A stretch of DNA of 64,000 nucleotides from Parvibaculaceae bacterium Mf 1.05b.01 (GTDB lineage Bacteria > Pseudomonadota > Alphaproteobacteria > Parvibaculales > Parvibaculaceae). Positions within the stretch are counted from its first letter, which is position 1. The number at the start of each line of letters is the position of its first letter. Where the stretch lies: positions 128,496 to 192,495 of the forward strand of contig BAOK01000002.1 of assembly GCA_000509225.1 (NCBI GenBank), read 5' to 3'. The translations under genes and the position numbers were made by a program. Below the pieces are notes generated by a model. The model made no database searches. It saw only the letters and a list, made by a program, of their open reading frames with translations, and was not told where the DNA came from. Of the stretch, positions 9,593 through 18,888 are shown one piece after another.

Positions 9593-11029
9593 TTACTCGG
9601 CTGCAAAGCCTGAAACATGGTGCGAAGCGGAATTCAATTGCACGGTCGGCAGCAGCAGCGTCGCGACAGTCCCTTTTCCCTCTTCACTCTCAAGGGTGAA
9701 CCGCGTCTCCATTGCCTCAGCCAGGGCCGTGATAATTGCCAGGCCTAGCCCGGTGCCGGTTTCGCTCGCCAAGCTGGCGTCACCGAGGCGCACAAAAGGC
9801 AGGCAGACCTCTTCAAGCTTGTCCGCCGGTATGCCTGCTCCTGTGTCCATCACCTGCAAGGTCACTCGGTCTCTGTCGTGCGGGGTCACTCTGAGCGTCA
9901 CGCTGCCGCCGGCGTCGGTGAATTTCAGAGCATTGCCGACGAGATTAAGCCCAATTTGGATAACGGCCTGACGATCAGCTCTGACCTGCAGGTCGCGGTC
10001 GCTCGCGATCTGGATGCCCAGCTCAACACCTTTTGCTTTTGCCGCTGCCTGAGACATTCGGTGGATGAATTGAACGGCCTCTTCTAACCGCCATTCTGTG
10101 GCATGAAGGTCGAACGTGCCTGAACGTATTCTGGAATATTCCAGCAATTGATTGATCAGCCCCAATACGTGCTCGCCGCTTTGATGAATATCAGCTGCGT
10201 AGGTGCGGTATTGCTCTGATGCCCCATCCCCCAGGGCGTCTGATTTCATGACCTCGGAGAACCCGATGATTGCATTGAGTGGTGTGCGCAGTTCATGGCT
10301 CATGGTCGCGAGGAAAGTTTCGCGAAGCTTGATAGATTTTTCAGCTTCCTCGCGAGCAATTTCTGACTGTTCGCGCGCTACATCTGCCTCTTCAAATGCC
10401 CTCTGCATTTCAGCTGCGTGTTCTTCCAGAGCATCAGAGCGGGCGTGAAACTTTATTGCGGCTTCACGGAACATGGCGAAGCCGTCCAGCAATACGAAGG
10501 CAACAATCAGGGCAATGCAGAAAAGAATTAGGTCTGCGCAACAAGGTTCAGTAAAGGGATTGGCACCTATGCGCAGCACATGCACGCCCACCAGCAACAA
10601 CATTGAAAGCACGAAAGAGCCGCCCAAAAAACGTGCGAAGGACCGGCCAACAGTCAAAAAGGGAATGATGAGGGTGGCGATAATCCAAGGTGTATACCGC
10701 TCCACTGCCATTGGCGCCTCAACAACAAAAAGCAGGTTGGCGACTACCGTGACAAGATACAGACTGATAAGTCCGTAGATGAGGCCGACGGTCAAGCGGC
10801 TGGACGCAACCAAGCCCAGCCACGACGCGACAATAACAGACGTGAGCAGGGCGATAAGCGTCCCGACCTGTAACAACTGAAATTCGAAGGTTTCACCTGG
10901 CAGTCCGCTCAAGGAGAAATCATAGGCAGCCGCTGAGATTGTAAACAGACCAGCAATCGTGATGGTGCGCACAACATCGCGAGTGCCCTGATCACGCTCA
11001 GCTTGCGAATCCGCTGACAGTGTACTCAT
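9593..11029 (-). CDS. Membrane sensor histidine kinase (tandem copy 3)
   Basis: Third and most diverged member of the array, 478 residues. It has about six membrane helices, a long helical linker (EEHAAEMQRAFEEADVAREQ and onward), H245 in TMSHELRTPL, N box NLVGNALKF, DTGAGIP and GTGLGLAI. Copies 1 and 2 resemble each other more than either resembles this one. ATG 11029 (with GAAGG five bases upstream) is preferred over GTG 11041. A two-cysteine TEPCCADL motif lies in the predicted last extracytoplasmic loop. No receiver domain or response regulator is nearby. Confidence 0.92.
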   Translation of the reverse strand: MSTLSADSQAERDQGTRDVVRTITIAGLFTISAAAYDFSLSGLPGETFEFQLLQVGTLIALLTSVIVASWLGLVASSRLTVGLIYGLISLYLVTVVANLLFVVEAPMAVERYTPWIIATLIIPFLTVGRSFARFLGGSFVLSMLLLVGVHVLRIGANPFTEPCCADLILFCIALIVAFVLLDGFAMFREAAIKFHARSDALEEHAAEMQRAFEEADVAREQSEIAREEAEKSIKLRETFLATMSHELRTPLNAIIGFSEVMKSDALGDGASEQYRTYAADIHQSGEHVLGLINQLLEYSRIRSGTFDLHATEWRLEEAVQFIHRMSQAAAKAKGVELGIQIASDRDLQVRADRQAVIQIGLNLVGNALKFTDAGGSVTLRVTPHDRDRVTLQVMDTGAGIPADKLEEVCLPFVRLGDASLASETGTGLGLAIITALAEAMETRFTLESEEGKGTVATLLLPTVQLNSASHHVSGFAAE

Positions 11030-11117
11030 CTTGCCCTTCACCTTTGGTCCGCCAAGCGCGGAACAGACCCAAAATTGCAGAAAGGCTTTAAAAAAACATA
11101 TCTTTTAGATAGGGGCT

Positions 11118-12017
11118 TTAAGGGCGGAGAGCTTCTTGCAGCACCCAATCCCGAAAAGCTTCGGCCTCTGGTCGCAAAGGCCGGCCTTCAGGGTAGACCA
11201 CGTGATAAGCCGCGGCAGTTTCCAACGTAAGAGCAAATGGTTTTACAAGACGGCCATCATCCAGTGCGGCGGCTGCCAGCGCCTCATCGGCCAAGGCCAC
11301 GCCCTGACCTGAGGCAGCAGCCTCCAGGGTGAGATGGGCATCGTCATAGATTGGGCCCTTTAGCGGATCAACCGCTGTCGCCCCTGCGGCCTTCAGCCAG
11401 CCTGCCCAATCTTCAAAGCTATCTTCGTGGATGAGCGTATAGGCGGCAAGATCGTCGGGTTCGTTGAGACCTTTGCCGCGCGCCATCAAAGTAGGGCTCA
11501 CAACCGGAAAGGATGCAGACCCCAAAAGTTTTTTGGCGACAAGCCCAGGCCAATCAGCCCGTCCATAGCGGATTGCAAGGTCAGCGCCGCCCTCTTTGAA
11601 CTCAACGAAGTCAGGCGTCGGCACCAGATGCAGCTGTGTTTCGGGGTAAGCGGCATAGAAACGGTCCAATCGTAAAACCAACCAGCGGGCTGCAAAGGCG
11701 GGCTCGACACTCACCAGCACTGGCCCTTTATTCTCTTCAGCCGAAAGGGCGCGTGCTGCGGCGATCGCCTCGCCAACCATATCCAGCGCCCGGGTGAGCG
11801 GTGGTGCCAGCACTTCCCCTGCAGGGGTCAAATGCACTTTGCGGGCGGAGCGCACAAATAGAGGTTCTCCAAGCCAGTCCTCAAGCCCACGAATTTGGTG
11901 ACTGACCGCTGAATGGGTCACGCCAAGCTCATCGGCGGCCTGAGAGAAGCTCAGATGCCGCGCAGCTGCCTCAAAGGCCCGCACCATGGATAGGGGTGGC
12001 AGCTGACGGGCAAACAT
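11118..12017 (-). CDS. LysR-family transcriptional regulator, GcvA-like
   Basis: A 299-residue LysR regulator. The N-terminal helix-turn-helix reads LPPLSMVRAFEAAARHLSFSQAADELGVTHSAVSHQIRGLE, the form typical of the GcvA subgroup, and is followed by a periplasmic-binding-like effector domain. Such proteins usually control a divergent neighbour; here that is the 89-residue orphan at 12129. A candidate site lies in the intergenic space. The effector and target are unknown. Confidence 0.92.
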   Translation of the reverse strand: MFARQLPPLSMVRAFEAAARHLSFSQAADELGVTHSAVSHQIRGLEDWLGEPLFVRSARKVHLTPAGEVLAPPLTRALDMVGEAIAAARALSAEENKGPVLVSVEPAFAARWLVLRLDRFYAAYPETQLHLVPTPDFVEFKEGGADLAIRYGRADWPGLVAKKLLGSASFPVVSPTLMARGKGLNEPDDLAAYTLIHEDSFEDWAGWLKAAGATAVDPLKGPIYDDAHLTLEAAASGQGVALADEALAAAALDDGRLVKPFALTLETAAAYHVVYPEGRPLRPEAEAFRDWVLQEALRP

Positions 12018-12024
12018 AGATGAA

Positions 12025-12050
12025 TTTTCCTCACATATTTGATGAGAAAA
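12025..12050. promoter_or_regulatory. Imperfect palindrome between LysR gene and divergent small gene
   Basis: TTTTCCTCA and TGATGAGAAAA form an imperfect inverted repeat around an AT-rich centre, eight bases upstream of the LysR start. LysR proteins bind such dyads near their own promoters, so this is a plausible but unproven operator. Confidence 0.35.
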
Positions 12051-12128
12051 GATCGTTTGTTACCAACCCCTTCCATCAATAAATACTCGCTTAGGAGGAA
12101 TATAGAGATTTAGACGTTGGAGATGAAG

Positions 12129-12398
12129 ATGAATATTTTTCGTGGATATACTGACGGGCTGTCAGCCGGTTATCAGGTGGCGACCTATCAGTCAGGCCCC
12201 TTCAAACACCAAACCAGGAAGGCCGCAGCCCCGCGTCCAGCGCGCATGTCCTTTGCAAAGGCTGTCACCGCTGTCGCTGCCCTGGCACTGAAAGGCGCAC
12301 GGACGGTCTTCAAACGGCGGGGCAGAAAAGCTGCCCCGACCGATTTTTCAGCCCAGCTTGATTTGTTTGTGCGACCTGCCGCCCACCAAGCCCTCTAA
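12129..12398 (+). CDS. Small basic protein of unknown function
   Basis: An 89-residue protein I do not recognise. It is rich in Ala, Arg and Lys, with a possible helix (about 45-60, SFAKAVTAVAALALKGARTV) followed by a basic KRRGRK stretch, and ends with a hydrophobic/aromatic segment. ATG 12129 has GGAG six bases upstream; an alternative ATG at 12123 has no spacing for that site. It is divergent from the LysR gene and convergent with alkB. It could be regulated by the LysR protein, but nothing shows its role. Confidence 0.55.
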   Translation: MNIFRGYTDGLSAGYQVATYQSGPFKHQTRKAAAPRPARMSFAKAVTAVAALALKGARTVFKRRGRKAAPTDFSAQLDLFVRPAAHQAL

Positions 12399-12400
12399 CC

Positions 12401-13045
12401 CTAGCGCGCAGGATCCGTGACCCGGCGCAGCGTAAGATTTAGGCGCCCCCCTTTTTCAAGAAGCGTTGAGGTTCCCGGCAATATTCGGTCGATCCCGTGA
12501 AACCGGAGCCGTGAGGGCCCGCTGAGCATCAGCACATCGCCAGAGGCCAGCTTGAAACTTTGGGTCGGGGCTTTGCGCTCTTGTCCGCCCAGCCTGAACA
12601 TGGCGGTATCCCCCAAAGAAACCGACAGAACCGGTGCATCCAGTGGCTTTTCATCCCGATCCTGGTGCAGGCCCATTTTTGCGTGGGGGCCATAATAATT
12701 GACCAGACAGGCTTCTGGAGGCGCGCCGTAGCCGGTGAGATCGGCCCAAAGGGCCTGCAAACGGCCGGGAATGGGGGGCCAGGACCGCCCTGTCGCGGGA
12801 TGACAGTCTTCATATCGGTAGCCGGACCGGTCTGACACCCACCCCAGGTCCCCAAAATTTGTCATGGCTACTGAGAACGGCTTCCCTGTCTTTGGCATTA
12901 TCGGCTGGTAGAGGGGATTTTCGACAATCTGAGCACGAAGTGTGGCCACAAGTTCTTCCTGAGATTGCCGGGACAGCAAACCCGGCCAGATTCTGGTTCC
13001 CGGAACGGGCTCAAGGGCTTTTGGGGGTGCGGTTTTCTCAAACAT
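12401..13045 (-). CDS. alkB: Alpha-ketoglutarate-dependent DNA dealkylase AlkB
   Basis: AlkB removes methyl groups from 1-methyladenine and 3-methylcytosine by oxidative demethylation. The 214-residue protein carries the iron-binding H127-x-D129 (LHQDRDE), the distal H183 and the 2-oxoglutarate-binding R201...R207 (RLNLTLR). The nucleotide-recognition lid [12 protein letters not shown] is also clear. No Ada-type regulator is adjacent. The gene is divergent from dnaK. Confidence 0.94.
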   Translation of the reverse strand: MFEKTAPPKALEPVPGTRIWPGLLSRQSQEELVATLRAQIVENPLYQPIMPKTGKPFSVAMTNFGDLGWVSDRSGYRYEDCHPATGRSWPPIPGRLQALWADLTGYGAPPEACLVNYYGPHAKMGLHQDRDEKPLDAPVLSVSLGDTAMFRLGGQERKAPTQSFKLASGDVLMLSGPSRLRFHGIDRILPGTSTLLEKGGRLNLTLRRVTDPAR

Positions 13046-13354
13046 TTTAAAGGGCTTACGGGGGTTAACTGTTGCGCCGGGTCTCGCATGCCGCTATTCA
13101 ACCGCATCCCGCGACGGGCAGCCATTTTTGAGCAATCAGAGGGCCAATCTGGCGCGGGTGGTCTTGCGACGTGCGAGGCTCAAACATATATATCTCCCAA
13201 TCGGTTGCGACCGTTTTTAACCTGTTCACCCCATAGGGGGTCAGAGGTTCAAAGCAGAACGACTTCGATCACAGGATCGGGCTCACCCTGCTTCAACCAT
13301 TGGGCGCTGAATTTCAGGTCCGACTGGCCTGCCGCAGTCATAAAGAGGAAGACA
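13046..13354. promoter_or_regulatory. alkB-dnaK divergent intergenic region
   Basis: About 310 bases without a gene. It holds the candidate heat-shock promoter listed separately. A second weaker candidate is TTGCGAC around 13204 followed by CCCCATA at about 13229. A GAGGAAG ribosome-binding site lies just before the dnaK ATG. Confidence 0.4.
13163..13191 (+). promoter_or_regulatory. Candidate sigma-32 (RpoH) promoter of dnaK
   Basis: CTTGCG at 13163-13168 and CATATAT at 13185-13191 are separated by 16 bases. This resembles the alphaproteobacterial RpoH consensus (CTTG with a CTATAT-like -10 box). It lies about 165 bases upstream of the dnaK start. Inferred by eye; no transcript data. Confidence 0.4.
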
Positions 13355-15289
13355 ATGGGTAAAGTTATTGGCATTGACCTTGGCACGACGAATTCGTGTG
13401 TCGCGGTAATGGAGGGTTCACAGCCCAAAGTTATTGAGAATGCAGAAGGTGTGCGCACCACACCATCCATGGTGGCTTTTGCGGACGACAATGAGAAACT
13501 TGTCGGCCAGCCTGCGAAACGCCAGGCCGTCACCAACCCGTCCAACACGCTCTATGCAATCAAACGTCTGATTGGCCGCTCGTTCGACGATCCCATGACC
13601 CAGAAAGACATGGGCATGGTGCCGTACAAGATTGTCAAAGCAGACAATGGCGACGCATGGGTTGAAGCACGCGGCGAGAAATACTCTCCGCAGGAAGTCT
13701 CTGCCTTCATTCTTCAGAAGATGAAAGAGACCGCTGAGACCTTTACCGGCGAGCCTGTGACGCAGGCCGTTATCACGGTTCCTGCTTACTTTAATGACGC
13801 ACAGCGCCAGGCAACAAAAGACGCCGGCAAGATTGCCGGTCTTGAAGTGCTCCGGATCATCAACGAGCCGACAGCCGCGGCACTTGCCTACGGCCTCGAC
13901 AAGTCTGATGGCCGCACCATCGCGGTCTATGACCTGGGTGGTGGTACGTTTGACGTGTCGGTTCTCGAAATCGGCGACGGTGTCTTTGAAGTGAAGTCGA
14001 CCAATGGGGATACGTTCCTGGGTGGTGAAGACTTCGACATGCGCATCATTGAGTATTTAGCCGACGAATTTAAGAAAGAGCAGGGCATCGACCTGCGCGA
14101 CGACAAGCTTGCCCTGCAGCGTCTGAAAGAAGCTGCTGAAAAAGCCAAGATCGAACTCTCATCTGGCGCTCAGACAGAAGTGAACCTGCCCTTCATCACG
14201 GCGGACGCCTCTGGTCCAAAACATCTGACCTTGAAACTCACCCGCGCAAAACTGGAAGCGCTGGTTGAAGACCTGGTCATGCGCACGATCGAGCCTTGTA
14301 AGAAAGCACTTGAAGATGCCGGCCTTAACGCCAGCGCCATTGACGAAGTTGTTCTCGTCGGTGGGATGACCCGCATGCCGAAAGTACAGGAAGCGGTGAA
14401 AAACTTCTTTGGCAAAGAACCTCATCAGGGTGTGAACCCGGATGAAGTCGTCGCCATGGGTGCTGCCATTCAGGCGGGTGTTCTTCAGGGTGACGTGAAA
14501 GACGTTCTGCTTCTCGATGTGACGCCACTGTCGCTTGGTATCGAAACACTGGGCGGCGTGTTCACCCGGTTGATCGAGCGGAACACCACGATCCCAACGA
14601 AGAAGGCTCAAACCTTCTCCACCGCTGAAGACAATCAGTCCGCTGTGACGATCCGTGTCTTCCAGGGTGAGCGGGAAATGGCCGCAGACAATAAGCTGCT
14701 CGGTCAGTTTGACCTTGTGGGCATCCCCGGCGCACCTCGCGGTATTCCGCAGATTGAAGTGGCCTTCGACATTGATGCGAACGGCATCGTGTCGGTAAAC
14801 GCGAAAGACAAAGCGACGGGCAAAGAACAGTCGATCCGTATCCAAGCCTCTGGCGGTCTCTCCGATAGCGAGATCGACAATATGGTGAAAGACGCGGAAG
14901 CGAACGCAGAAGACGACAAGAAGCGTCGCGAGTCCGTTGAAGCCAAGAACCAGGCAGAAGCCATGGTGCACGCCACCGAGAAGACACTTGAGGAGGCGGG
15001 TGACAAAGTCAGCGAAGAGGTGAAGGCGCCCGTTGCTGCCGCCGTTGCCGACCTCAAAACGGCTCTTGAAGGCGATGATGCTGAAGAGATCAATGCCAAA
15101 GCACAGGCTTTGACAGAGGTTTCGCTTAAGCTCGGTGAAGAGCTTTACAAAGCAGGCGTTGAAACGGCCGACGTAGAAGGTGCTGAGGGCGACGCCCAAG
15201 CATCTGACGATGGCAAGGCTCAGGATGATGTGGTCGATGCTGACTTCGAAGAAGTCGACGACGACGAAAAGAAGAAAGACGCATCCTAA
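13355..15289 (+). CDS. dnaK: Molecular chaperone DnaK (Hsp70)
   Basis: The main ATP-dependent Hsp70 chaperone, working with DnaJ and GrpE. The 644-residue protein starts [15 protein letters not shown] (phosphate 1 motif). It has the signature [10 protein letters not shown], the later [10 protein letters not shown], the interdomain linker [19 protein letters not shown], a substrate-binding beta domain, a helical lid and an acidic C-terminal EEVDDDEKK-type tail. The frame is open upstream to 12965, but ATG 13355 gives the conserved start. dnaJ follows 105 bases downstream on the same strand. Confidence 0.98.
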   Translation: MGKVIGIDLGTTNSCVAVMEGSQPKVIENAEGVRTTPSMVAFADDNEKLVGQPAKRQAVTNPSNTLYAIKRLIGRSFDDPMTQKDMGMVPYKIVKADNGDAWVEARGEKYSPQEVSAFILQKMKETAETFTGEPVTQAVITVPAYFNDAQRQATKDAGKIAGLEVLRIINEPTAAALAYGLDKSDGRTIAVYDLGGGTFDVSVLEIGDGVFEVKSTNGDTFLGGEDFDMRIIEYLADEFKKEQGIDLRDDKLALQRLKEAAEKAKIELSSGAQTEVNLPFITADASGPKHLTLKLTRAKLEALVEDLVMRTIEPCKKALEDAGLNASAIDEVVLVGGMTRMPKVQEAVKNFFGKEPHQGVNPDEVVAMGAAIQAGVLQGDVKDVLLLDVTPLSLGIETLGGVFTRLIERNTTIPTKKAQTFSTAEDNQSAVTIRVFQGEREMAADNKLLGQFDLVGIPGAPRGIPQIEVAFDIDANGIVSVNAKDKATGKEQSIRIQASGGLSDSEIDNMVKDAEANAEDDKKRRESVEAKNQAEAMVHATEKTLEEAGDKVSEEVKAPVAAAVADLKTALEGDDAEEINAKAQALTEVSLKLGEELYKAGVETADVEGAEGDAQASDDGKAQDDVVDADFEEVDDDEKKKDAS

Positions 15290-15300
15290 TCCCACTTCCG

Positions 15301-15361
15301 TAGGCGTGACCCACGCCTATGACACCCCTCTTCCTGAACGGCGATGTTCCTATTGCCGTTC
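15301..15361 (+). other. Two hairpins in the dnaK-dnaJ intergenic space
   Basis: TAGGCGTG-acc-CACGCCTA (15301-15319) forms an 8-bp stem just after the dnaK stop. GAACGGC...GCCGTTC (15336-15342 and 15355-15361) forms a second 7-bp stem. Neither is followed by a run of T. They may protect the dnaK mRNA 3' end or lower read-through into dnaJ. Confidence 0.5.
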
Positions 15362-15394
15362 GGGGCCTGGGGCTCGGAAAGGACCTGAAGTCTC

Positions 15395-16531
15395 GTGTCG
15401 AAGCCTGATTTTTATACATTGCTAGGTGTGGATCGCTCCGCTAGCGCGGACGAGCTCAAAAAAGCCTATCGTAAGCTCGCAATGAAATATCACCCGGACA
15501 AGAATCCGGGCGATGAAGCTGCTGAGCAAAAGTTCAAAGAAATTTCTGAAGCCTATGACGTCCTGAAAGACGATCAGCAGCGCGCAGCCTATGACCAATA
15601 TGGCCATGCGGCCTTTGAAGGCGGCATGGGCGGTGGCCACCCCGGCGGTATGGGCGGCATGGGCGGTATGTCCGATATCTTCGACGACCTGTTTGGCGAA
15701 TTTATGGGCGGCAGACGTGGCCAGCGCAGCGATGGCGGGCGGGCGCGCGGCCAGGACCTGCGCTACAATATGCAGATCACGCTGGAAGAAGCGTATGAGG
15801 GCAAAAAAGCCCAGATCCATGTTCCAAGTTCGGTCACCTGTGACACGTGTTCTGGATCCGGCGCGACACCGGGCTCTCAGCCCGTTAACTGCACCACCTG
15901 TGGCGGTAATGGTCGCGTGCGCGCCGCACAAGGTTTCTTCTCGATCGAGCGGACCTGCCCAGCGTGTCATGGCCGCGGTCAGGTGATCGAAAACCCGTGT
16001 TCAGACTGCCACGGCCAGGGCCGCGTTCAAAAAGAACGCACCCTTGCTGTCACCATTCCGCCCGGCGTGGAAGAAGGCACGCGCATCCGGCTATCTGGTG
16101 AAGGCGAAGCCGGCATGCGCGGCGGACCGGCCGGCGACCTCTATATTTTCCTCTCCATCGAACCGCACAAATTGTTCGAGCGAGATGGCACGGAACTCTT
16201 TTGCGACGTGCCTGTCTCTTTGACGACAGCGGCGCTCGGGGGAGAAATGGAAGTTCCCACCGTCGGCGGTGGCAAGGTGAAAGTCAAAGTGCCGGAAGGC
16301 ACCCAGACCGGTAAGCAGTTCCGCGTTCGCGGCAAGGGCATGCCAGGGCTTCATGCCCGACGCCATGGCGATCTCTACATCCAGATCCATGTGGAAACAC
16401 CGGTCGGCCTGACAAAGGCTCAGAAAGATCTGCTGAAGAAGTTCGATGAAGCGTCATCTGAGAAGACCAATCCGGAAAGCGCCGGTTTTTTCGACAAGGT
16501 CAAAGAGTTCTTCAACGACACGCCTGACTGA
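15395..16531 (+). CDS. dnaJ: Chaperone protein DnaJ (Hsp40)
   Basis: The DnaK co-chaperone, 378 residues. An N-terminal J domain carries the HPD motif (YHPDKNPGD), then comes a Gly/Met-rich region ([17 protein letters not shown]). The zinc domain has four CxxCxGxG units ([32 protein letters not shown]), followed by the C-terminal peptide-binding domains. The start codon is GTG, 105 bases after dnaK; GGAAAGGA lies upstream but at a long spacing. Confidence 0.98.
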   Translation: MSKPDFYTLLGVDRSASADELKKAYRKLAMKYHPDKNPGDEAAEQKFKEISEAYDVLKDDQQRAAYDQYGHAAFEGGMGGGHPGGMGGMGGMSDIFDDLFGEFMGGRRGQRSDGGRARGQDLRYNMQITLEEAYEGKKAQIHVPSSVTCDTCSGSGATPGSQPVNCTTCGGNGRVRAAQGFFSIERTCPACHGRGQVIENPCSDCHGQGRVQKERTLAVTIPPGVEEGTRIRLSGEGEAGMRGGPAGDLYIFLSIEPHKLFERDGTELFCDVPVSLTTAALGGEMEVPTVGGGKVKVKVPEGTQTGKQFRVRGKGMPGLHARRHGDLYIQIHVETPVGLTKAQKDLLKKFDEASSEKTNPESAGFFDKVKEFFNDTPD

Positions 16532-16578
16532 GTCGTCTTTGACGGCGCGCCCATGGCCGCTCTGCCGACAATCGGTTA

Positions 16579-16610
16579 GTCTCTTCTCAAAATCGAATTT
16601 GAGAAGAGAC
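16579..16610 (+). promoter_or_regulatory. Perfect 13-bp hairpin over the ribosome-binding site of the hydratase gene
   Basis: GTCTCTTCTCAAA (16579-16591) and TTTGAGAAGAGAC (16598-16610) are perfect inverted complements around a six-base loop. The 3' arm contains the purine-rich GAGAAGAGAC that lies 8-17 bases before ATG 16618, so the folded mRNA would mask the likely ribosome-binding site. No T run follows, which argues against a plain dnaJ terminator. It could also be an operator. Confidence 0.6.
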
Positions 16611-16617
16611 GAAGCCC

Positions 16618-17406
16618 ATGTCTGATGCTCCCTTGCTTACCGAAACACGCGGTGCCGTTTTAATCATCACGATCAATGATGCTCCGTGGAACCGGATGTC
16701 TGCCGCCTTTATGGATGAGCTGGAGACTCTGGTCGCCGACATTGCCCAGGATGACGGCATTCGCGCCGTGGTTCTCACAGGCGCCGGAGACAAAAATTTC
16801 TCCGTTGGTATGAACCTGAAAGAAATCGGCACTGCTGTTCAGGCCAAGGGTGGACAGGATGCGTTTTTCGATCAGCGTTGGAACGTGATCTCTGCCATTG
16901 AAAATATGGGCAAACCCTGGATAGCAACCTTCTTTGGCAACTGCCTCGGCGGAGGATTGGAACTTCCCCTTGGCTGTCATTTTCGTCTGGCCGCGGAAGA
17001 CGGCTGCCAAATCGGTCTGCCGGAGATGGATCTGGGCACCGTTCCTGCCTGGGGCGGTAGTGCCCGGCTTCCCCGTATCGTGGGACGCACCCATGCGATC
17101 GATATGATCCTGCGGGGCAAAAAGATCTCCGGCCCGGAAGCTTTGCGGATTGGCCTTGCCAATGAAGTCTGGCCTCTTGATGAATTGAAAGAGCACGCGA
17201 TTGCGCTGGCAGAAGAGCTGGCGGCTCAACCGCGACTAGCAGTGAAAGCGATGCTGAATGCCTTGATGAGCAGCCCAACGAAAACGTTAGAGCAATCCCT
17301 TGCAGATGAGCGGGCCGCTGTGCATCTCACGTCCGGGACTGCTGACGCGCGCGAGGGCATCATGGCTTTCCTTGAGAAGCGCAAGCCCGTGTTCAACCAG
17401 ACCTAG
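16618..17406 (+). CDS. Enoyl-CoA hydratase/isomerase family protein
   Basis: A 262-residue crotonase-fold protein. It has the oxyanion-hole GNCLGGGLELPLGC stretch and both acidic residues typical of hydratases (E115 in GGGLELP and E136 in GLPEMDLG). It may hydrate enoyl-CoA in fatty-acid or related acyl-CoA breakdown, but the exact substrate cannot be read from sequence. No other beta-oxidation gene is adjacent. It follows dnaJ by 86 bases on the same strand. Confidence 0.9.
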   Translation: MSDAPLLTETRGAVLIITINDAPWNRMSAAFMDELETLVADIAQDDGIRAVVLTGAGDKNFSVGMNLKEIGTAVQAKGGQDAFFDQRWNVISAIENMGKPWIATFFGNCLGGGLELPLGCHFRLAAEDGCQIGLPEMDLGTVPAWGGSARLPRIVGRTHAIDMILRGKKISGPEALRIGLANEVWPLDELKEHAIALAEELAAQPRLAVKAMLNALMSSPTKTLEQSLADERAAVHLTSGTADAREGIMAFLEKRKPVFNQT

Positions 17407-17466
17407 GGGCACCACCCCTTTCGGCGTAGTGCCTCATCTTTGTGCCCATTGGGCAACAGTGCGGCG

Positions 17467-17484
17467 CTGTCATCTCCCTGTCAC
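17467..17484 (+). promoter_or_regulatory. Pho box upstream of porin gene 1
   Basis: CTGTCAT-CTCC-CTGTCAC is an exact match to the PhoB-binding direct repeat (two 7-mers CTGTCA[T/C] separated by four bases). It lies about 84 bases upstream of the porin ATG. This predicts activation of the porin under phosphate starvation, which fits its OprP/OprO family. Confidence 0.75.
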
Positions 17485-17567
17485 ATAAATGTAGCGGACT
17501 GGTCATCTAGCCCGCCTATTCGTCTCCTCGACCGGGGCAGATCCCTGAGTACACGAGGAGATACCTA

Positions 17568-18878
17568 ATGATTAAACAAGCACTGGTGGGCAGTGTGGCA
17601 GCAGCTGCACTCTCGCTGAGCCTAACAGGGACAGCCTTCGCGGGTTACGATGTCAATTCGCGGATCGATTCCCTTGAAAACGAACTGCGTGAGCTCAAAG
17701 CTCAGATGCAGATGCGGGACAGCAAACTTGCGGAGCTGGAATCAGCTACCGAAGGCCTTGGTGACCTGCCAAAATTCGACAGCCGCAAGCTGCAGATCTC
17801 AAGCCGCGATGGCAACTGGTCCATCCGCTTTGGTGGTCGTCTGATGCTTGATGCATTTATCGCTGAGAGCGACATTACTGGTGGTGCAGACACAAGTGGT
17901 GCCGGCGCTGAAATCCGCCGCGCTCGCTTCTTTGCCTCTGGTAAGGTCATGGGCGACTGGAAATACAAGCTGCAGATCGATTTTGCCAGCAACGCTGTTT
18001 CCATTAAGACCGCGACAATCAGCACAAAAATTGCCGGCCTGACGACAACCTTTGGTAACGACAAGGAACCACAGGGTCTCGAAGAGCTGACATCTTCCAA
18101 GTACATCACGTTCATGGAACGCTCGATGGTCAACGAAGCTTTCGCACCAGGCCGTAATCTGGGTGTGAGCGTTGCTTCTGGTGGCGACAATTACAGCGTT
18201 CGCGCTGGTTTCTACACCAACGGAATCGACAATGGTTCAGATGCTGCAACAACCGACTGGTCAGCAACAGGTCGCGTAACCTTTGCACCGATCGCTGAGA
18301 AAACAGAAGTTGTGCACCTTGGCGCGTCAGCGTCCTACCGTGGGTTTGACGACAATACTGGTCCTCGGATCCGTCTTCGTAACTTCCACAATGGCACACG
18401 TTTTGTCAGCACCGCTGCTGGTGGCATCCCATCTGAAGGTCAGATGACTTTCGGTGCAGAAGCTGCTGCAGTGTTCGGTCCTTTCAGCGCGCAGGGTGAG
18501 TACTTTACCTCAACGCTTGAAGGAAACGGCGCAGGCTCTGCTGACATCGACTATGACGGTTGGTATGTCATGGCCAGCTACTTCATCACTGGCGAAAGCC
18601 GCGCTTACAAGGCCGACAAAGGTGAGTTTGGTCGCGTTAAGTCTGAAGGCGCTATCGAAGTAGCCGCACGCTACGAGATGGTTGATATGGAAGACACTGG
18701 CTTCGGCACAGACGCTTCCGAAACCACAGCTCTGACACTTGGCGTCAACTACTACTTCAACCCATATGTTCGCGCGATGTTGAACTACGGCACAGCCGAG
18801 TATGACTTCACTGCGGCATCTGGTGCGAATGATGTAGAAACTGACTTCATCGCAACACGTCTACAGATCGACTTCTAA
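17568..18878 (+). CDS. OprO/OprP-type outer-membrane porin (copy 1)
   Basis: A 436-residue outer-membrane beta-barrel precursor. The signal peptide ends AFA|GYD at residue 25. A coiled-coil heptad stretch (about 30-62, VNSRIDSLENELRELKAQM and onward) would form a trimer stalk. The rest is alternating beta strands ending in a terminal aromatic (LQIDF), as outer-membrane proteins require. The strand pattern fits the phosphate-selective porin O and P family. GAGGAG lies eight bases before the ATG. A Pho box upstream and two terminators downstream make it a single-gene unit. A paralogue lies 2.6 kb downstream. Confidence 0.9.
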   Translation: MIKQALVGSVAAAALSLSLTGTAFAGYDVNSRIDSLENELRELKAQMQMRDSKLAELESATEGLGDLPKFDSRKLQISSRDGNWSIRFGGRLMLDAFIAESDITGGADTSGAGAEIRRARFFASGKVMGDWKYKLQIDFASNAVSIKTATISTKIAGLTTTFGNDKEPQGLEELTSSKYITFMERSMVNEAFAPGRNLGVSVASGGDNYSVRAGFYTNGIDNGSDAATTDWSATGRVTFAPIAEKTEVVHLGASASYRGFDDNTGPRIRLRNFHNGTRFVSTAAGGIPSEGQMTFGAEAAAVFGPFSAQGEYFTSTLEGNGAGSADIDYDGWYVMASYFITGESRAYKADKGEFGRVKSEGAIEVAARYEMVDMEDTGFGTDASETTALTLGVNYYFNPYVRAMLNYGTAEYDFTAASGANDVETDFIATRLQIDF

Positions 18879-18888
18879 GACACGAAAA

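Noticed and set aside
14159-15295. Long open frame antisense to dnaK
   Set aside because: It is a codon-bias shadow of dnaK; the protein has no recognisable domain and dnaK itself is beyond doubt.
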